Below, in pieces: positions 1 through 8,167 of a DNA stretch of 64,000 bases. Position numbers and translations under genes: made by a program. Source of the DNA: Arthrobacter rhizosphaerae (GTDB lineage: Bacteria > Actinomycetota > Actinomycetes > Actinomycetales > Micrococcaceae); NCBI RefSeq assembly GCF_023062595.1, contig NZ_JALLAN010000017.1:1-64000 (forward strand). Direction: 5' to 3'. The notes under the pieces were generated by a model that ran no database searches, was not told where the DNA came from, and saw only the letters and a program-made list of their open reading frames with translations. Within the stretch, counting starts at the first letter, position 1. Every line of letters begins with the position of its first letter.

Positions 1-267
1 CCAAGCCGGTCCCGGTGACAACACCCCCCGGATCATTCATGACTGGGGGCAGAAACCATGCCGGGACCGACCGGCCAACACCCCTTATCCTGCAACAGGA
101 CCGGGGCTACGAAAAAGGTAACGGGGGCCAGCTCCTAAACTGACCGCCCCGCCGCTGTTCAGTCAGCCGTGGCTGGCGCAGCGACCATTGTGCGGCATGA
201 GGGCCAGCGATACGATTCTGGCGGGGAGAGGTCCTTGTCTCGCACATCGACCGTTAGGGGCCTTCAA
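1..267. other. window edge, no gene recognised
   Basis: Only very short open frames run through this stretch and none resembles a protein family I know. A possible Shine-Dalgarno AGGGG at 256-260 serves the next gene. The sequence could be the end of a decayed gene continuing outside the window, but nothing visible supports a name. Confidence 0.4.
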
Positions 268-993
268 ATGACTGATTTCTTCACCATGCAGCCCGGCGAG
301 ACCGCAGCGCCGTTGCCGCCGGGACCCGTCCTGTGTAGGGGAACGGCCGGCATGCGACGCATCCACCGCTTTTTCCTGTGGGCGTACGAGGAGGCACCGG
401 GACTGGTGCGCTCCGCCGCAGCCGGCGACACCGCCCGCGCCGCTTACGTGGGCGAAGTGCTGGGGAACTTCGACAAGGTGCTCCATCTTCACCACGATGG
501 CGAGGACCAGCTCATGTACCCGCAGCTCGCGGAAAGGGCACCGGCGTGCGCGTTGCACGTGGCGCAGATGCTTGAGCAGCACCGGCAGGTGACGCAGCGG
601 CTCGAGGGCATCGAGCCGGTCCGGCTTCGCTGGATGGAGACGGCAGACCCGTTGATTGGCCGGGACCTCGCGGAGCGCTACGAGGACATGAAGACGGTCC
701 TCAACGTTCACCTGCGCCGCGAAGTCACCGAGGTGATGCCCGTCGTGGACAGGGTGCTGACCGAGAAGGAATTGCAGGAGGGCGCTACGCACGGGATCGA
801 TCAGCTCGACAAGAAGTTCCTGGTTGGCTACCTCGGGATGGTGCTGGCCACGAATCCACGCCAAGACCAGAAGGAAATGATCAAGGACATCCCCGCCCCG
901 GTGCGCCTTGGCTACCGCCTCGTGGGGCGCAGGATGTTCCGGAAACAGTATGCGACGCTCTTTCCCGGGCGCCCGATTCCGGAGACACTATAG
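268..993 (+). CDS. hemerythrin domain-containing protein
   Basis: This 241-residue protein carries the spaced His/Glu pattern of hemerythrin four-helix bundles that bind a di-iron or heme centre: H33, the LHLHHDGED stretch (H73, H75, H76, E79), H97/H105, and the NVHLRREVTE stretch (H148, E152). Members act as cytoplasmic sensors or stores for oxygen, NO or iron; the specific role here is not visible. The frame is open upstream to 169, but ATG 268 was chosen because AGGGG sits 7 bases before it and the residues before it look non-coding. The C-terminal 70 residues extend past the bundle and resemble the tail of actinobacterial hemerythrin-like proteins. It appears monocistronic. Confidence 0.8.
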   Translation: MTDFFTMQPGETAAPLPPGPVLCRGTAGMRRIHRFFLWAYEEAPGLVRSAAAGDTARAAYVGEVLGNFDKVLHLHHDGEDQLMYPQLAERAPACALHVAQMLEQHRQVTQRLEGIEPVRLRWMETADPLIGRDLAERYEDMKTVLNVHLRREVTEVMPVVDRVLTEKELQEGATHGIDQLDKKFLVGYLGMVLATNPRQDQKEMIKDIPAPVRLGYRLVGRRMFRKQYATLFPGRPIPETL

Positions 994-1014
994 GCCGCGC
1001 CATCGGGCTGACGG

Positions 1015-1347
1015 TTGCCCAAGAGGGGCAACTCATCGCAGACGCCGCTACCTCGCCTCAAGGCCGCCCCAACCGATGCAATCGAGCGAAGCGGTTCGGA
1101 TTCCCTCTCCCGCCCAGCAGAGGAAGCAGCACGTCAGCAGCAGGCGCCGCCCGCACAGCCCGCCGTCCCCGCAGCTCCGTCCGGATGCGATCCAAACTAT
1201 GCGGGGCCATGCGTGCCTATTGCATCGGACGTAGATTGTGCCGGAGGCAGCGGCAATGGTCCTGCGTATGTACGGGGACCCGTTACCGTCGTCGGATCTG
1301 ACATCTATGGTCTCGACAGGGATGGCGATGGAGTGGGATGCGAGTGA
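1015..1347 (+). CDS. excalibur calcium-binding domain protein, probably N-terminally truncated
   Basis: The C-terminal 55 residues match the excalibur domain, an extracellular Ca-binding module: GCDPNYAGPCVP, the DVDC segment, and the closing DRDGDGVGCE with the DxDxDGxxC core. A proline/alanine/glutamine-rich linker precedes it. In most family members this domain follows a signal peptide and often a nuclease-like domain; here the N-terminal part shows no signal peptide and only a TTG at 1015 opens the frame, only 22 bases after the hemerythrin stop. I infer that the 5' part was lost and that the protein is probably not exported, unless a start was missed. Confidence 0.55.
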   Translation: MPKRGNSSQTPLPRLKAAPTDAIERSGSDSLSRPAEEAARQQQAPPAQPAVPAAPSGCDPNYAGPCVPIASDVDCAGGSGNGPAYVRGPVTVVGSDIYGLDRDGDGVGCE

Positions 1348-1459
1348 TGGCCTAGTAGTCCAGCGGAAGCAGGCCGGTCGACGATGGCTTCCAAAGGCCT
1401 CCGTCAACCGGTCCTGCCCCGAACGCCTAGGAGAACGAAATAGGGCTAGCCCCGAAGGC

Positions 1460-1834
1460 TCAGTCCAGGACCGGCGTCGAGCGACGCCCCGGCGAGAACA
1501 TGAGTACGACGGCCGCGATCGTAAGCAGCACGAATACGCCAACCAGCAGCTTGATTGCTGTTGGCACGTCGACGAAGAACGCCGGCAGTGCGGTGAGGGT
1601 GATGAGGATGATCGCGCCAGCCGCGACACGGAGCGCGGCGCGGTTGCCGGTACGCCAGGTAACGATCACGGCGACCAGGCCGACGACGCCGAGCACGCTG
1701 TCGATAATGAGGATGCCGCTCGGCGGGCCAACCTGGCCGTCCGGAGTGGGGAACAGCACGCTGAGGATGTTAAACGCGCTGTAGCTGCCAGCCAGAAGGA
1801 GGCCGACCTTCTGTCGTTTCGATGTGGTATTCAT
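1460..1834 (-). CDS. small integral membrane protein
   Basis: This 124-residue protein has about four hydrophobic segments with short loops (around residues 10-26, 38-58, 68-84, 92-112) and basic termini. No catalytic motif is visible, and I do not recognise the family beyond 'small four-TM actinobacterial protein'. The frame extends upstream to 1870, but ATG 1834 (MNTTSKRQ) is preceded by GAGGAG at a good distance, so I take that start. It is divergent from the two-component genes at 1996, with a 161-bp shared upstream region that may hold both promoters. Confidence 0.65.
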   Translation of the reverse strand: MNTTSKRQKVGLLLAGSYSAFNILSVLFPTPDGQVGPPSGILIIDSVLGVVGLVAVIVTWRTGNRAALRVAAGAIILITLTALPAFFVDVPTAIKLLVGVFVLLTIAAVVLMFSPGRRSTPVLD

Positions 1835-1995
1835 GGTTGCTCCTCGGATGGGTCGGATGAAGTGGACCACTCCACTGTCGGCCCGCGCCGCTTCCCTCCA
1901 CGAGAGACGGCCTGCCCGTTCATTTTCCCGCGGATTCCCGGCGAAAGGGAGGAAGTTCCCGGGTCAACCGGAGCGGACGCGCCCATAATGGGTTC

Positions 1996-2637
1996 ATGAA
2001 CCTCAGGGTGCTGATCGCGGACGACCATCCTGTCGTCCGCGGCGGGCTCCGGGCGCTGATCGAGACCCTGGAAGGACTCGAGGTGGCCGGCGAGGCAGGC
2101 GACGGCGAGACCGCCGTGCGGGAGGCCCAGCTCCTCCGGCCCGACGTCGTGCTCATGGACGTCCGGATGCCCGGTCTCGATGGCGTGGAGGCCACCCGCC
2201 GGATCCGCGCCTCGGTGCCGGAGACGGCCGTGCTCATGCTGACCATGTACGACGACGACGCGACAGTCTTCACCGCGATGCAGGCCGGAGCCCGTGGCTA
2301 CCTGCTGAAGGGAGCCGGGCAGGAGGAGATCGTCGCCGCCATCCGTGCGGTGGTCACCGGGCAGGCGATCTTCGGGCCTGGCGTGGCGGCACGCATACTG
2401 GGCTACTTCACTGCACCACCCACACCAAGGCCCGCCCCCTTCCCGGAACTCACCGAGCGCGAGCGCGAGATCCTCGACCTGCTCGCGTCCGGACGGCGTA
2501 CGTCGGCAATCGCCGAGGCGCTGTTCCTCTCCCCCAAGACGGTCAGCAACCACCTGACCAGCATCTTCGCCAAGCTCGAGGTGTTCGACCGGGCCGCGGC
2601 GATCATCCGCGCCCGTGAAGGCGGGCTCGGCACGTGA
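1996..2637 (+). CDS. NarL/FixJ-family response regulator
   Basis: The receiver domain (about 1-120) has acidic residues D9/D10, the phosphoacceptor D55 in VLMDVRMPG, T83 and the conserved K105 in GYLLKG. A LuxR-type helix-turn-helix follows (about 148-205; LTEREREILDLLASG and KTVSNHLTSIFAKL). The protein has the usual length for the family (213 residues). It is the DNA-binding half of a two-component system. Its stop overlaps the GTG start of the kinase (GTGA at 2634-2637), so the two are translationally coupled and almost certainly cognate. The target genes cannot be told from the sequence; the divergent membrane protein at 1460-1834 is one candidate. Confidence 0.93.
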   Translation: MNLRVLIADDHPVVRGGLRALIETLEGLEVAGEAGDGETAVREAQLLRPDVVLMDVRMPGLDGVEATRRIRASVPETAVLMLTMYDDDATVFTAMQAGARGYLLKGAGQEEIVAAIRAVVTGQAIFGPGVAARILGYFTAPPTPRPAPFPELTEREREILDLLASGRRTSAIAEALFLSPKTVSNHLTSIFAKLEVFDRAAAIIRAREGGLGT

Positions 2638-4382
2638 CCGCCTATCCCTCACTGCTCGCGCTGGCCGTCCTTGGCGCGAGCGCGGTCATCAGCGGGTTGG
2701 CGTTGCTGGGCGTGCGGCGGGTCCGGCCGAGCGCCGTACTCATGGTGTTCGCAGGACTGGCCATCACCTCGGGGACCGTTCTGGAAGCGACCGGAGGCGG
2801 CTACCCGCCGCGCCTGGCATTCATCATCGGCGGCGCGTTGCTGGCGCCGCTCGCACTGACCGCTTACCCGGCGCTCACCTGGCGGCACCCGGTGGACTTC
2901 GTCTCGCTGGTGGTGATCGGAGGCTCGGGCGTCCTGGCGGTGGTCTGGGCGGCGAGCGACGCGGTTGCCACCGCGATGGTCCTGGTGATCGGCTGTTCCC
3001 TGATCGCGCACACGTGGTGGAAGATCGAACGTGCCACGGACCGCGACCGGTGGGCCCTCAAGTGGATGGCGCTCGCGGGTTCACTGGTGCTGATAACCAT
3101 GTTCATTACCCCGTTCATGCAGCTCGGCACGGTCGGAGAGGTGATTGCCTACCTCGCCCTGGGCACCATCGCACCCGCCCTGTACGTCGGGGTCCGCCGG
3201 CCCGAGGTGGTCGATGTTAGGGGCCTGATGGTGCGGCTCGTGGTTTTCGTGACCGCGGTGGTCGGTTACGTGGCCCTCTTCATGACGGTCGAGTCGCTGG
3301 TCGAGATCCTGGGCGGCCGTGTCCCGCCTCCGGGCACGCTGGCGATCATCGGCGCCCTCGCGGCGACAACCTTCCATCCGCTGCAGGTGGTTCTGCGGGC
3401 CGTTGTTGACGAGCTCCTCTTCGGCGCACGCCCGGACCCGCTGGGGGCGGCCACCCGGGTGGTCGGCCACATCGGTGACGACCCGGTGCTCGCACTGCGG
3501 GCGATTCGCGAGGCACTGGTCCTCCCATACTGTGCGCTCCGCCTGGACGGGAAGACCGTGGCCCAGTCCGGGGCGGAGGTCACCCACACCAGGACCCTCC
3601 CGCTTTCCTTGGGGCCGGACCGGTCAGGGGAGCTCGCGGTGGGGCTGCGGCCCGGTGATCTGACTCTGTCCGCGGGTGACAGCAACGTGCTCAGCCTGGT
3701 CGCGCCGCTGCTGGCCCAAACCCTGCGGGCCCGGGTACTGGCCGACGAGCTGCGGGAGTCACGCGGGCAGGCCATTACCGCAATCGAAGAGGAACGCCGT
3801 CGGCTGCGCCGCGACCTCCACGACGGCCTCGGCGCCCGGCTGTCTGGGATCGCGTTCACTTTGGACGCCTTACGAAATACCCTGCCCAACGACTCCTCCG
3901 CGGCAGAGAACCTGCTGAGGACCCTGCGCCAGGAGACGGTGACAGCGATCGAGGACATCCGGGGGCTGGTCTACGCGATGCGACCACCTGCGCTCGACGA
4001 GCTCGGTCTCGTCACCGCCCTGCGGCAGCAGGCCCTGGCCCTGCGGGCTCCTGACGGGACACCATTGCGGGTCGATCTGCACGCAGACAGGCTGCAGGCG
4101 CTGCCCGCGGCCGTCGAGGTGGCGGCCTACCGCATCGTCATCGAGGCGCTGACCAACGTGGCCAGGCACTCGACGTCGACTAACGCGACGGTCAGCCTCA
4201 CCCTCAGTGACGAGGCCCTCGAGATCGAGATCACCGACGACGGGAGCACCGGTACGTCGTGGCAGGCCGGCGTCGGCATCACCTCCATGGGCGAGCGGGC
4301 GGCCGAGCTCGGCGGCACGCTCTCCGCCGAGAGCACACCCGAAGGTGGCCGGGTGTATGCAGTACTACCAACCTCGCCGTGA
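2634..4382 (+). CDS. membrane sensor histidine kinase (NarL-type partner)
   Basis: This 582-residue protein has an N-terminal block of about six to eight membrane helices (residues 5-240), then a linker with a GAF-like feel. A HisKA_3 dimerisation domain follows with the phosphoacceptor H396 in RRDLHDGLG, and an HATPase_c domain with the N box (N508 in EALTNVARHS) and the G box DDG at 536-538. This is the standard architecture of kinases that phosphorylate NarL/LuxR-type regulators. It starts with GTG at 2634, inside the regulator stop codon. No periplasmic sensor domain is visible, so the signal is likely sensed in the membrane or its loops. The ligand is unknown. Confidence 0.92.
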   Translation: MTAYPSLLALAVLGASAVISGLALLGVRRVRPSAVLMVFAGLAITSGTVLEATGGGYPPRLAFIIGGALLAPLALTAYPALTWRHPVDFVSLVVIGGSGVLAVVWAASDAVATAMVLVIGCSLIAHTWWKIERATDRDRWALKWMALAGSLVLITMFITPFMQLGTVGEVIAYLALGTIAPALYVGVRRPEVVDVRGLMVRLVVFVTAVVGYVALFMTVESLVEILGGRVPPPGTLAIIGALAATTFHPLQVVLRAVVDELLFGARPDPLGAATRVVGHIGDDPVLALRAIREALVLPYCALRLDGKTVAQSGAEVTHTRTLPLSLGPDRSGELAVGLRPGDLTLSAGDSNVLSLVAPLLAQTLRARVLADELRESRGQAITAIEEERRRLRRDLHDGLGARLSGIAFTLDALRNTLPNDSSAAENLLRTLRQETVTAIEDIRGLVYAMRPPALDELGLVTALRQQALALRAPDGTPLRVDLHADRLQALPAAVEVAAYRIVIEALTNVARHSTSTNATVSLTLSDEALEIEITDDGSTGTSWQAGVGITSMGERAAELGGTLSAESTPEGGRVYAVLPTSP

Positions 4383-4396
4383 CTGGATACGGCCAT

Positions 4397-4452
4397 TACG
4401 ACGCCGGGATCCCCCGTCAGCACGAAAGCCTCCTTCGCCGTCCAGGACGGCG
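4397..4452 (+). pseudogene. fossil 3' end of a PhoD-type alkaline phosphatase
   Basis: The translation TTPGSPVSTKASFAVQDG is the characteristic C-terminal motif of PhoD-family phosphatases (a TTPG.P.ST...F.V.DG tail). About 52 bases match the second fossil at 6566-6617 with only a few differences. No PhoD sequence is recognisable before or after it, so this is a short fragment left after deletion or duplication. It lies between the kinase and the acyltransferase. Confidence 0.65.
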
Positions 4453-4481
4453 GCTACCCCCGTCGTTGGGTCCGTCGAAAC

Positions 4482-5696
4482 CTACGCGCCGCGGCCAACA
4501 GACACCAGTTCACGCTCCGGCAGGTGCTCACGGGCTGGACGATCGACGTCGGGCTCAAGCCTTTTGTTTGCCCATCGGCGGAGGGGCTGCTCCACCAGAC
4601 GGAACGACGCCCAGGCCAAAAGCACGGTCAGCGCCGCAGCCAGCGCGATGCGTAGCGGCAGTTCCGGGATCAAAGGCATCAGCAGGAGATACACAGGGAT
4701 GTGCCAGAGATACATCCCATAGGAAAGGTCGCGGCCGGGCCCGGCAAGCCAGGGGTGGCTGAGGACCCGTGCGATGAAGCCGGCGGGCTGCAGGACAAGC
4801 GAGCCGATCAGCACCGCAGCCAACAGGGAAAGCACCGTGGGGCCGGCAGTCCAGAACGCGTTGAACCAGCGGCCGGGCGTGTCCGGTTCCTTCAGCAGGA
4901 ACAGCGCTGCCACCAGGGTGAGGGCAGCCAGCGGCGCGCCCCGCCGTGCAGCAGACTGAAGGTAAACGTGGAGCGTGGAACCCGGGCGGATACTGGTGAA
5001 CAGCAGGGCCAACGCGCATCCGATCAGCAACTCATCGGCCCTGGTGTCGGGCCCGTTGTACAGGCGCCCCAACGGCGCACCGACCAAAACCAGCAGGGAC
5101 CGTTCCAGCAAGAAGGCGGCAGCCAGGCCGGCAGTCGCCCAGGCGACGGTGGGGACCCTCCAGAACCGCAACATCACCAGCAGGAGCAGCGGCCACACCA
5201 GATAGAACTGCTCCTCCACGGCGAGTGTCCACGTGGGGCCGAGGGTCTCCCCGGTGATGGAACCGCCGAACACGCCGACATGGGCCAGGTTCATCACGTA
5301 CGCGGCCGCCGGCAGGACAAACCCGGTTTGGCCACCCCACGCGGAGCCCGGAAAGACTAAACCGACGGCGACGATCACCCCACACAACGCCAGGAGTGCA
5401 GGCCAGAGCCGGGCCAGCCGCTTGGCATAGAAAACACCCAGCCGCAGCCGTCCGGTGGCGAGCCGCTCCTTCAAGATCAGCAGGGTGATCACAAAGCCGC
5501 TGAGCGTGAAGAAGACGTCGACGCCGATGAAGCCGCCGGGAACGAGTTCCGTTGCCGTGTGAAAGAAGAAGACACCGACCACAGCCACCGTGCGGAGCCC
5601 GTCGAGGGCGTGCTTCCGCCCGGAGATCAGCCAGGTTTCGGGGGCTGGAGGACATTCTTGGACTGACAATTTTCCGCTGCTCGACCTAAAATCCAT
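4482..5696 (-). CDS. acyltransferase-3 family membrane protein (OafA/YrhL type)
   Basis: This 404-residue protein has about ten hydrophobic helices and the family landmarks: LDGLRTVAVVGVFFFH near the N-terminus with the key His, GGFIGVDVFFTLSGF, YAKRLARLWPALL, TWTLAVEEQFYL, and near the C-terminus YGMYLWHIP and LVEQPLRRW. The family transfers O-acyl groups to cell-surface sugars, peptidoglycan or small molecules. The substrate is not visible and there is no SGNH domain. The first 25 residues are poorly conserved and the true start could be inside. The last 25 residues, after PLRRW, are unusual and come from the region next to the PhoD fossil, so the 3' end may have been altered by the rearrangement there. 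Confidence 0.88.
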   Translation of the reverse strand: MDFRSSSGKLSVQECPPAPETWLISGRKHALDGLRTVAVVGVFFFHTATELVPGGFIGVDVFFTLSGFVITLLILKERLATGRLRLGVFYAKRLARLWPALLALCGVIVAVGLVFPGSAWGGQTGFVLPAAAYVMNLAHVGVFGGSITGETLGPTWTLAVEEQFYLVWPLLLLVMLRFWRVPTVAWATAGLAAAFLLERSLLVLVGAPLGRLYNGPDTRADELLIGCALALLFTSIRPGSTLHVYLQSAARRGAPLAALTLVAALFLLKEPDTPGRWFNAFWTAGPTVLSLLAAVLIGSLVLQPAGFIARVLSHPWLAGPGRDLSYGMYLWHIPVYLLLMPLIPELPLRIALAAALTVLLAWASFRLVEQPLRRWANKRLEPDVDRPAREHLPERELVSVGRGA

Positions 5697-5942
5697 CCAT
5701 CCAGCCTACATAACGTTTCGGTAACTCCCCTGAACGGTGTCTGGATGCACGCTTGGAACGTGGGGTTGAGCCCCTTGAACTCACGCTTCTTGATCGCGAG
5801 ACCGCAGCGGCCCAGAACCCGTCGACAATAGGGTGACGACCGTCCCCCACGGCACCAGCGCAGCACCCTGCATCGGGGCCGCCATTGCACCCTAGCCGTC
5901 GAGGATTAGTTCGACGTCGGTCCTGAGACCGCCGCGTTGCCT

Positions 5943-6240
5943 CAACGCATGTCCTGCCGCGTCGGCTCCGAGAACATCGCCGGCGTCGCTACCGCGATCG
6001 CCTTAGGCGGACCGGGCGCCCGTTCTGGATGTGGGCAGTCGCCTTCGTGGGCGCGTCGACGTCGTTCATCGACTAGACGCTCGGCCATTTCTACAACACC
6101 GGCGACCCCCTGACCGGCGAGTATCGCGTACCGGCCTACTCCTTCTCCCGCACCTTCGCCCACACAAGGGCGCCGCGTTCTTCAAGGTCTCCAGCTAGTC
6201 TTCGCCGGCGTGACCGTTCTGACCTGTGACGTTCTGATAA
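5943..6240 (+). pseudogene. decayed AGCS-family sodium:amino-acid symporter fragment
   Basis: Reading across frames gives the consecutive AGCS signature: RVGSENIAGVATAIALGGPGA, then after a one-base frame change PFWMWAVAFVGASTSFID, an in-frame TAG, TLGHFYN..DPLTGEYR, YSFSRTFAHT, and after another shift LVFAGVTVLTCDVLIS. The order and spacing match the sodium:alanine symporter core, but stops and frameshifts abolish the protein. The N-terminal 80 or so and C-terminal 250 or so residues are missing. It runs directly into the PhoD fossil at 6276 on the same strand. Confidence 0.75.
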
Positions 6241-6275
6241 GTCGATCGGCGGCGCCTCGCGCTGCCGGATTACTG

Positions 6276-6620
6276 AGGGCTGGGTGGACGCGAACGTCCG
6301 CAACGCCATTGTCTTCACCTGTAACGTGCACAGCAACTGGGCCGACGACCTCAAGGTGGACTAGAAGAACCCGGCCTCACCCGTGGTCGGCTCGGAACTG
6401 GCGTGCACCTCCATCACGTCCACCGGCAACGGATCCTGCTCCATCGTGGATCCGAACATGTCCTGGAACCGCACCTGAAGTTCTCCAGCGACAACTGCGC
6501 CTACGGGAACACGAAGATCATCAAGGACGCGCTCAACGCCGACTTCCGCGTGCTGGGCTAACTTCACGACGCCGGGAGCCCCCGTCAGCACGAAGGCCTC
6601 CTTCGCCATCCAGGACGGGT
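6276..6620 (+). pseudogene. decayed PhoD-type alkaline phosphatase, C-terminal part
   Basis: Frame-by-frame reading gives VRNAIVFTCNVHSNWADDLKVD (normally the metal-site motif TGDVHxxW.NDLK), then TAG, KNPASPVVGSELACTSITSTGNG, DPNMSWN, and in another frame HLKFSSDNCAYGNTKI, LNADFRVLG, then TTPGAPVSTKASFAIQDG. These blocks are in the right order for PhoD (phosphodiesterase/alkaline phosphatase D). At least two stops and two frameshifts are present, and the metal-ligand Asp of GDVH reads as Asn. The last frame stays open to 6931 without recognisable similarity. Confidence 0.8.
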
Positions 6621-7077
6621 CCCGGGCTGGATGGCGCGGGGCTAACCTGCGCGGTCAAAGCATGACGACGCCGAGCAACGGCTACGTTGCCGGCAGACTG
6701 CCGCATTCCACGCCGGGGGCATCGACCGCGCTGCTCCAGGGCGGAGGTGCTGGTAAGCCATTGAGGTTGGTACTCGAAAAGTTTACAGTCGGGCTCAAGG
6801 CAGATGTCTACGGCGTACCGTATATCCCGAACCCGCAGGGTGTGTGGTGCCCCAGTTCAGCCGTGCACTCCAAGTGGCATTCAAATTTGGTCGCGCCAGT
6901 TTTTCGTTTGCGTTTCAACGCAGGCCCTTAGGCCAACTGCTATTGTATTCGTCCAGAATTGAAGATGATATGAGGATATCAAAAGATTGGATCAAGAATT
7001 CCATTCTCTCGCGCTGATTCGAAGCAAGAATATCCGTCCTCTATTGCGCTTTAGGCCGTAAATGCCAAGATTATCAA

Positions 7078-7797
7078 ATGACGACGTATAACCGCCGAGG
7101 TCACTACCGGCGCGGGCCGAAAGGACAACGTGTTTGGGTTTCCAGCCACACGGTTACCCGAACGAGCGGACAGACGTATTCGCCCAGATCATCGCCCCGC
7201 TATGTGCCCGCCTCATACGTGCAAACGCAACCTAGCTATAAGAATCCGGTTTCTCCGATAGTCCGGATGCCCCGCTCCACAGGATTAATGCGCCCCAATG
7301 CTGTCTGCCCGGTTTGCGGTGCGTATGTGTACTTTTACTCGAATGAGTTTGGAAGCCGGGTGTATTTCGACGAGATCGGTCCTCCTTGGCCCATACATCC
7401 CTGCACTGATAATGCACGAAACCTTAGTTCACCGAACCCTGGTTCTAACAAGCGCCGCGCTCCAGCGCTTTATCCGGCTGCCGCCGGACGCCGGAAGTTG
7501 GTTTCCGAGCAAGTTCCTGCCTCTGTCATAAGAAAAGCGTTCACCATCCTCGGCTTTCGGCAACACGAAAGTGGCACGACGCTGCGTCTCCAGCCGCTTT
7601 ATCAGAGGTTTGGTGAAGAAGCGTGGGTGACGCCTTTATATGTCGCTCCGCCAGTCGGCCAGCTAGTGTTCGTGCACGATAATGTGCTGTCTTACGTGGA
7701 TGAGGCACGGATTGAGGCAGTGCAGTTACCCATTCAACTTGATCGGCTGTTACCAAAGGATTCATTTATCGCGCGGCTTCGAAAGAGGTGGAGCTAG
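7078..7797 (+). CDS. hypothetical protein with Zn-ribbon-like motif
   Basis: This 239-residue protein begins with a basic, tyrosine/arginine-rich segment (YNRRGHYRRGPKGQRVWV) and then a low-complexity Ser/Pro/Thr stretch. Residues 79-110 contain CPVCGAYVYFYSNEFGSRVYF followed by DEIGPPWPIHPC, a CxxC...H-x-C arrangement that could bind one zinc. I have seen this motif combination only in uncharacterised actinobacterial proteins, often on mobile DNA. The C-terminal 100 residues look like a compact alpha/beta domain without an assignable fold. The DNA around it is less GC-rich than the housekeeping genes, which fits acquired DNA. Its position just before the GmrSD gene suggests an island gene, but no function can be assigned. 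Confidence 0.6.
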   Translation: MTTYNRRGHYRRGPKGQRVWVSSHTVTRTSGQTYSPRSSPRYVPASYVQTQPSYKNPVSPIVRMPRSTGLMRPNAVCPVCGAYVYFYSNEFGSRVYFDEIGPPWPIHPCTDNARNLSSPNPGSNKRRAPALYPAAAGRRKLVSEQVPASVIRKAFTILGFRQHESGTTLRLQPLYQRFGEEAWVTPLYVAPPVGQLVFVHDNVLSYVDEARIEAVQLPIQLDRLLPKDSFIARLRKRWS

Positions 7798-8167
7798 GTG
7801 CTTTCCTTTGGATGAAGGGAACCGGCGATTGGCCAGCCTTCCCAGAGACGCAGGAATAGACGAGCAAGACTCGAGAGTGTCGTCGAGTCCGGAGCCCGCT
7901 GACGCACATTCCGGGTGGTCCACCATAGAATTAGATTTCGCCGCTGGGTTTGACTTCAGCGCATTACTCTTGGTGGCACTCATCACAGTAGACGCTGATA
8001 TCAACGCACAGGACTGGCGGGCGTGCTCTCGAGGATCCGCCACCAACGATGCGTCCTAGAGTGGGAAAGATGACCAAGAAGACACCTGGAAGATTTCATC
8101 GGTTAGCTCATTTTTGAAGCACTGAAGCTCGCATAACTTTGTCGAACCCATTAATCAGGAGTCAACA
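7798..8167. other. intergenic, no gene seen
   Basis: Open frames here are short, lack Shine-Dalgarno sequences and have no recognisable motifs. The last 40 bases are AT-richer and probably hold the promoter and ribosome-binding site (AGGAGT at 8157-8162) of the GmrSD gene at 8168. Confidence 0.5.

Noticed and set aside
5697..5942. possible N-terminal part of the AGCS fossil
   Set aside because: No AGCS block could be read reliably before 5943.
6662..6931. 89-codon ORF following the PhoD fossil
   Set aside because: It continues the fossil's last frame without recognisable motif or ribosome-binding site; probably chance.
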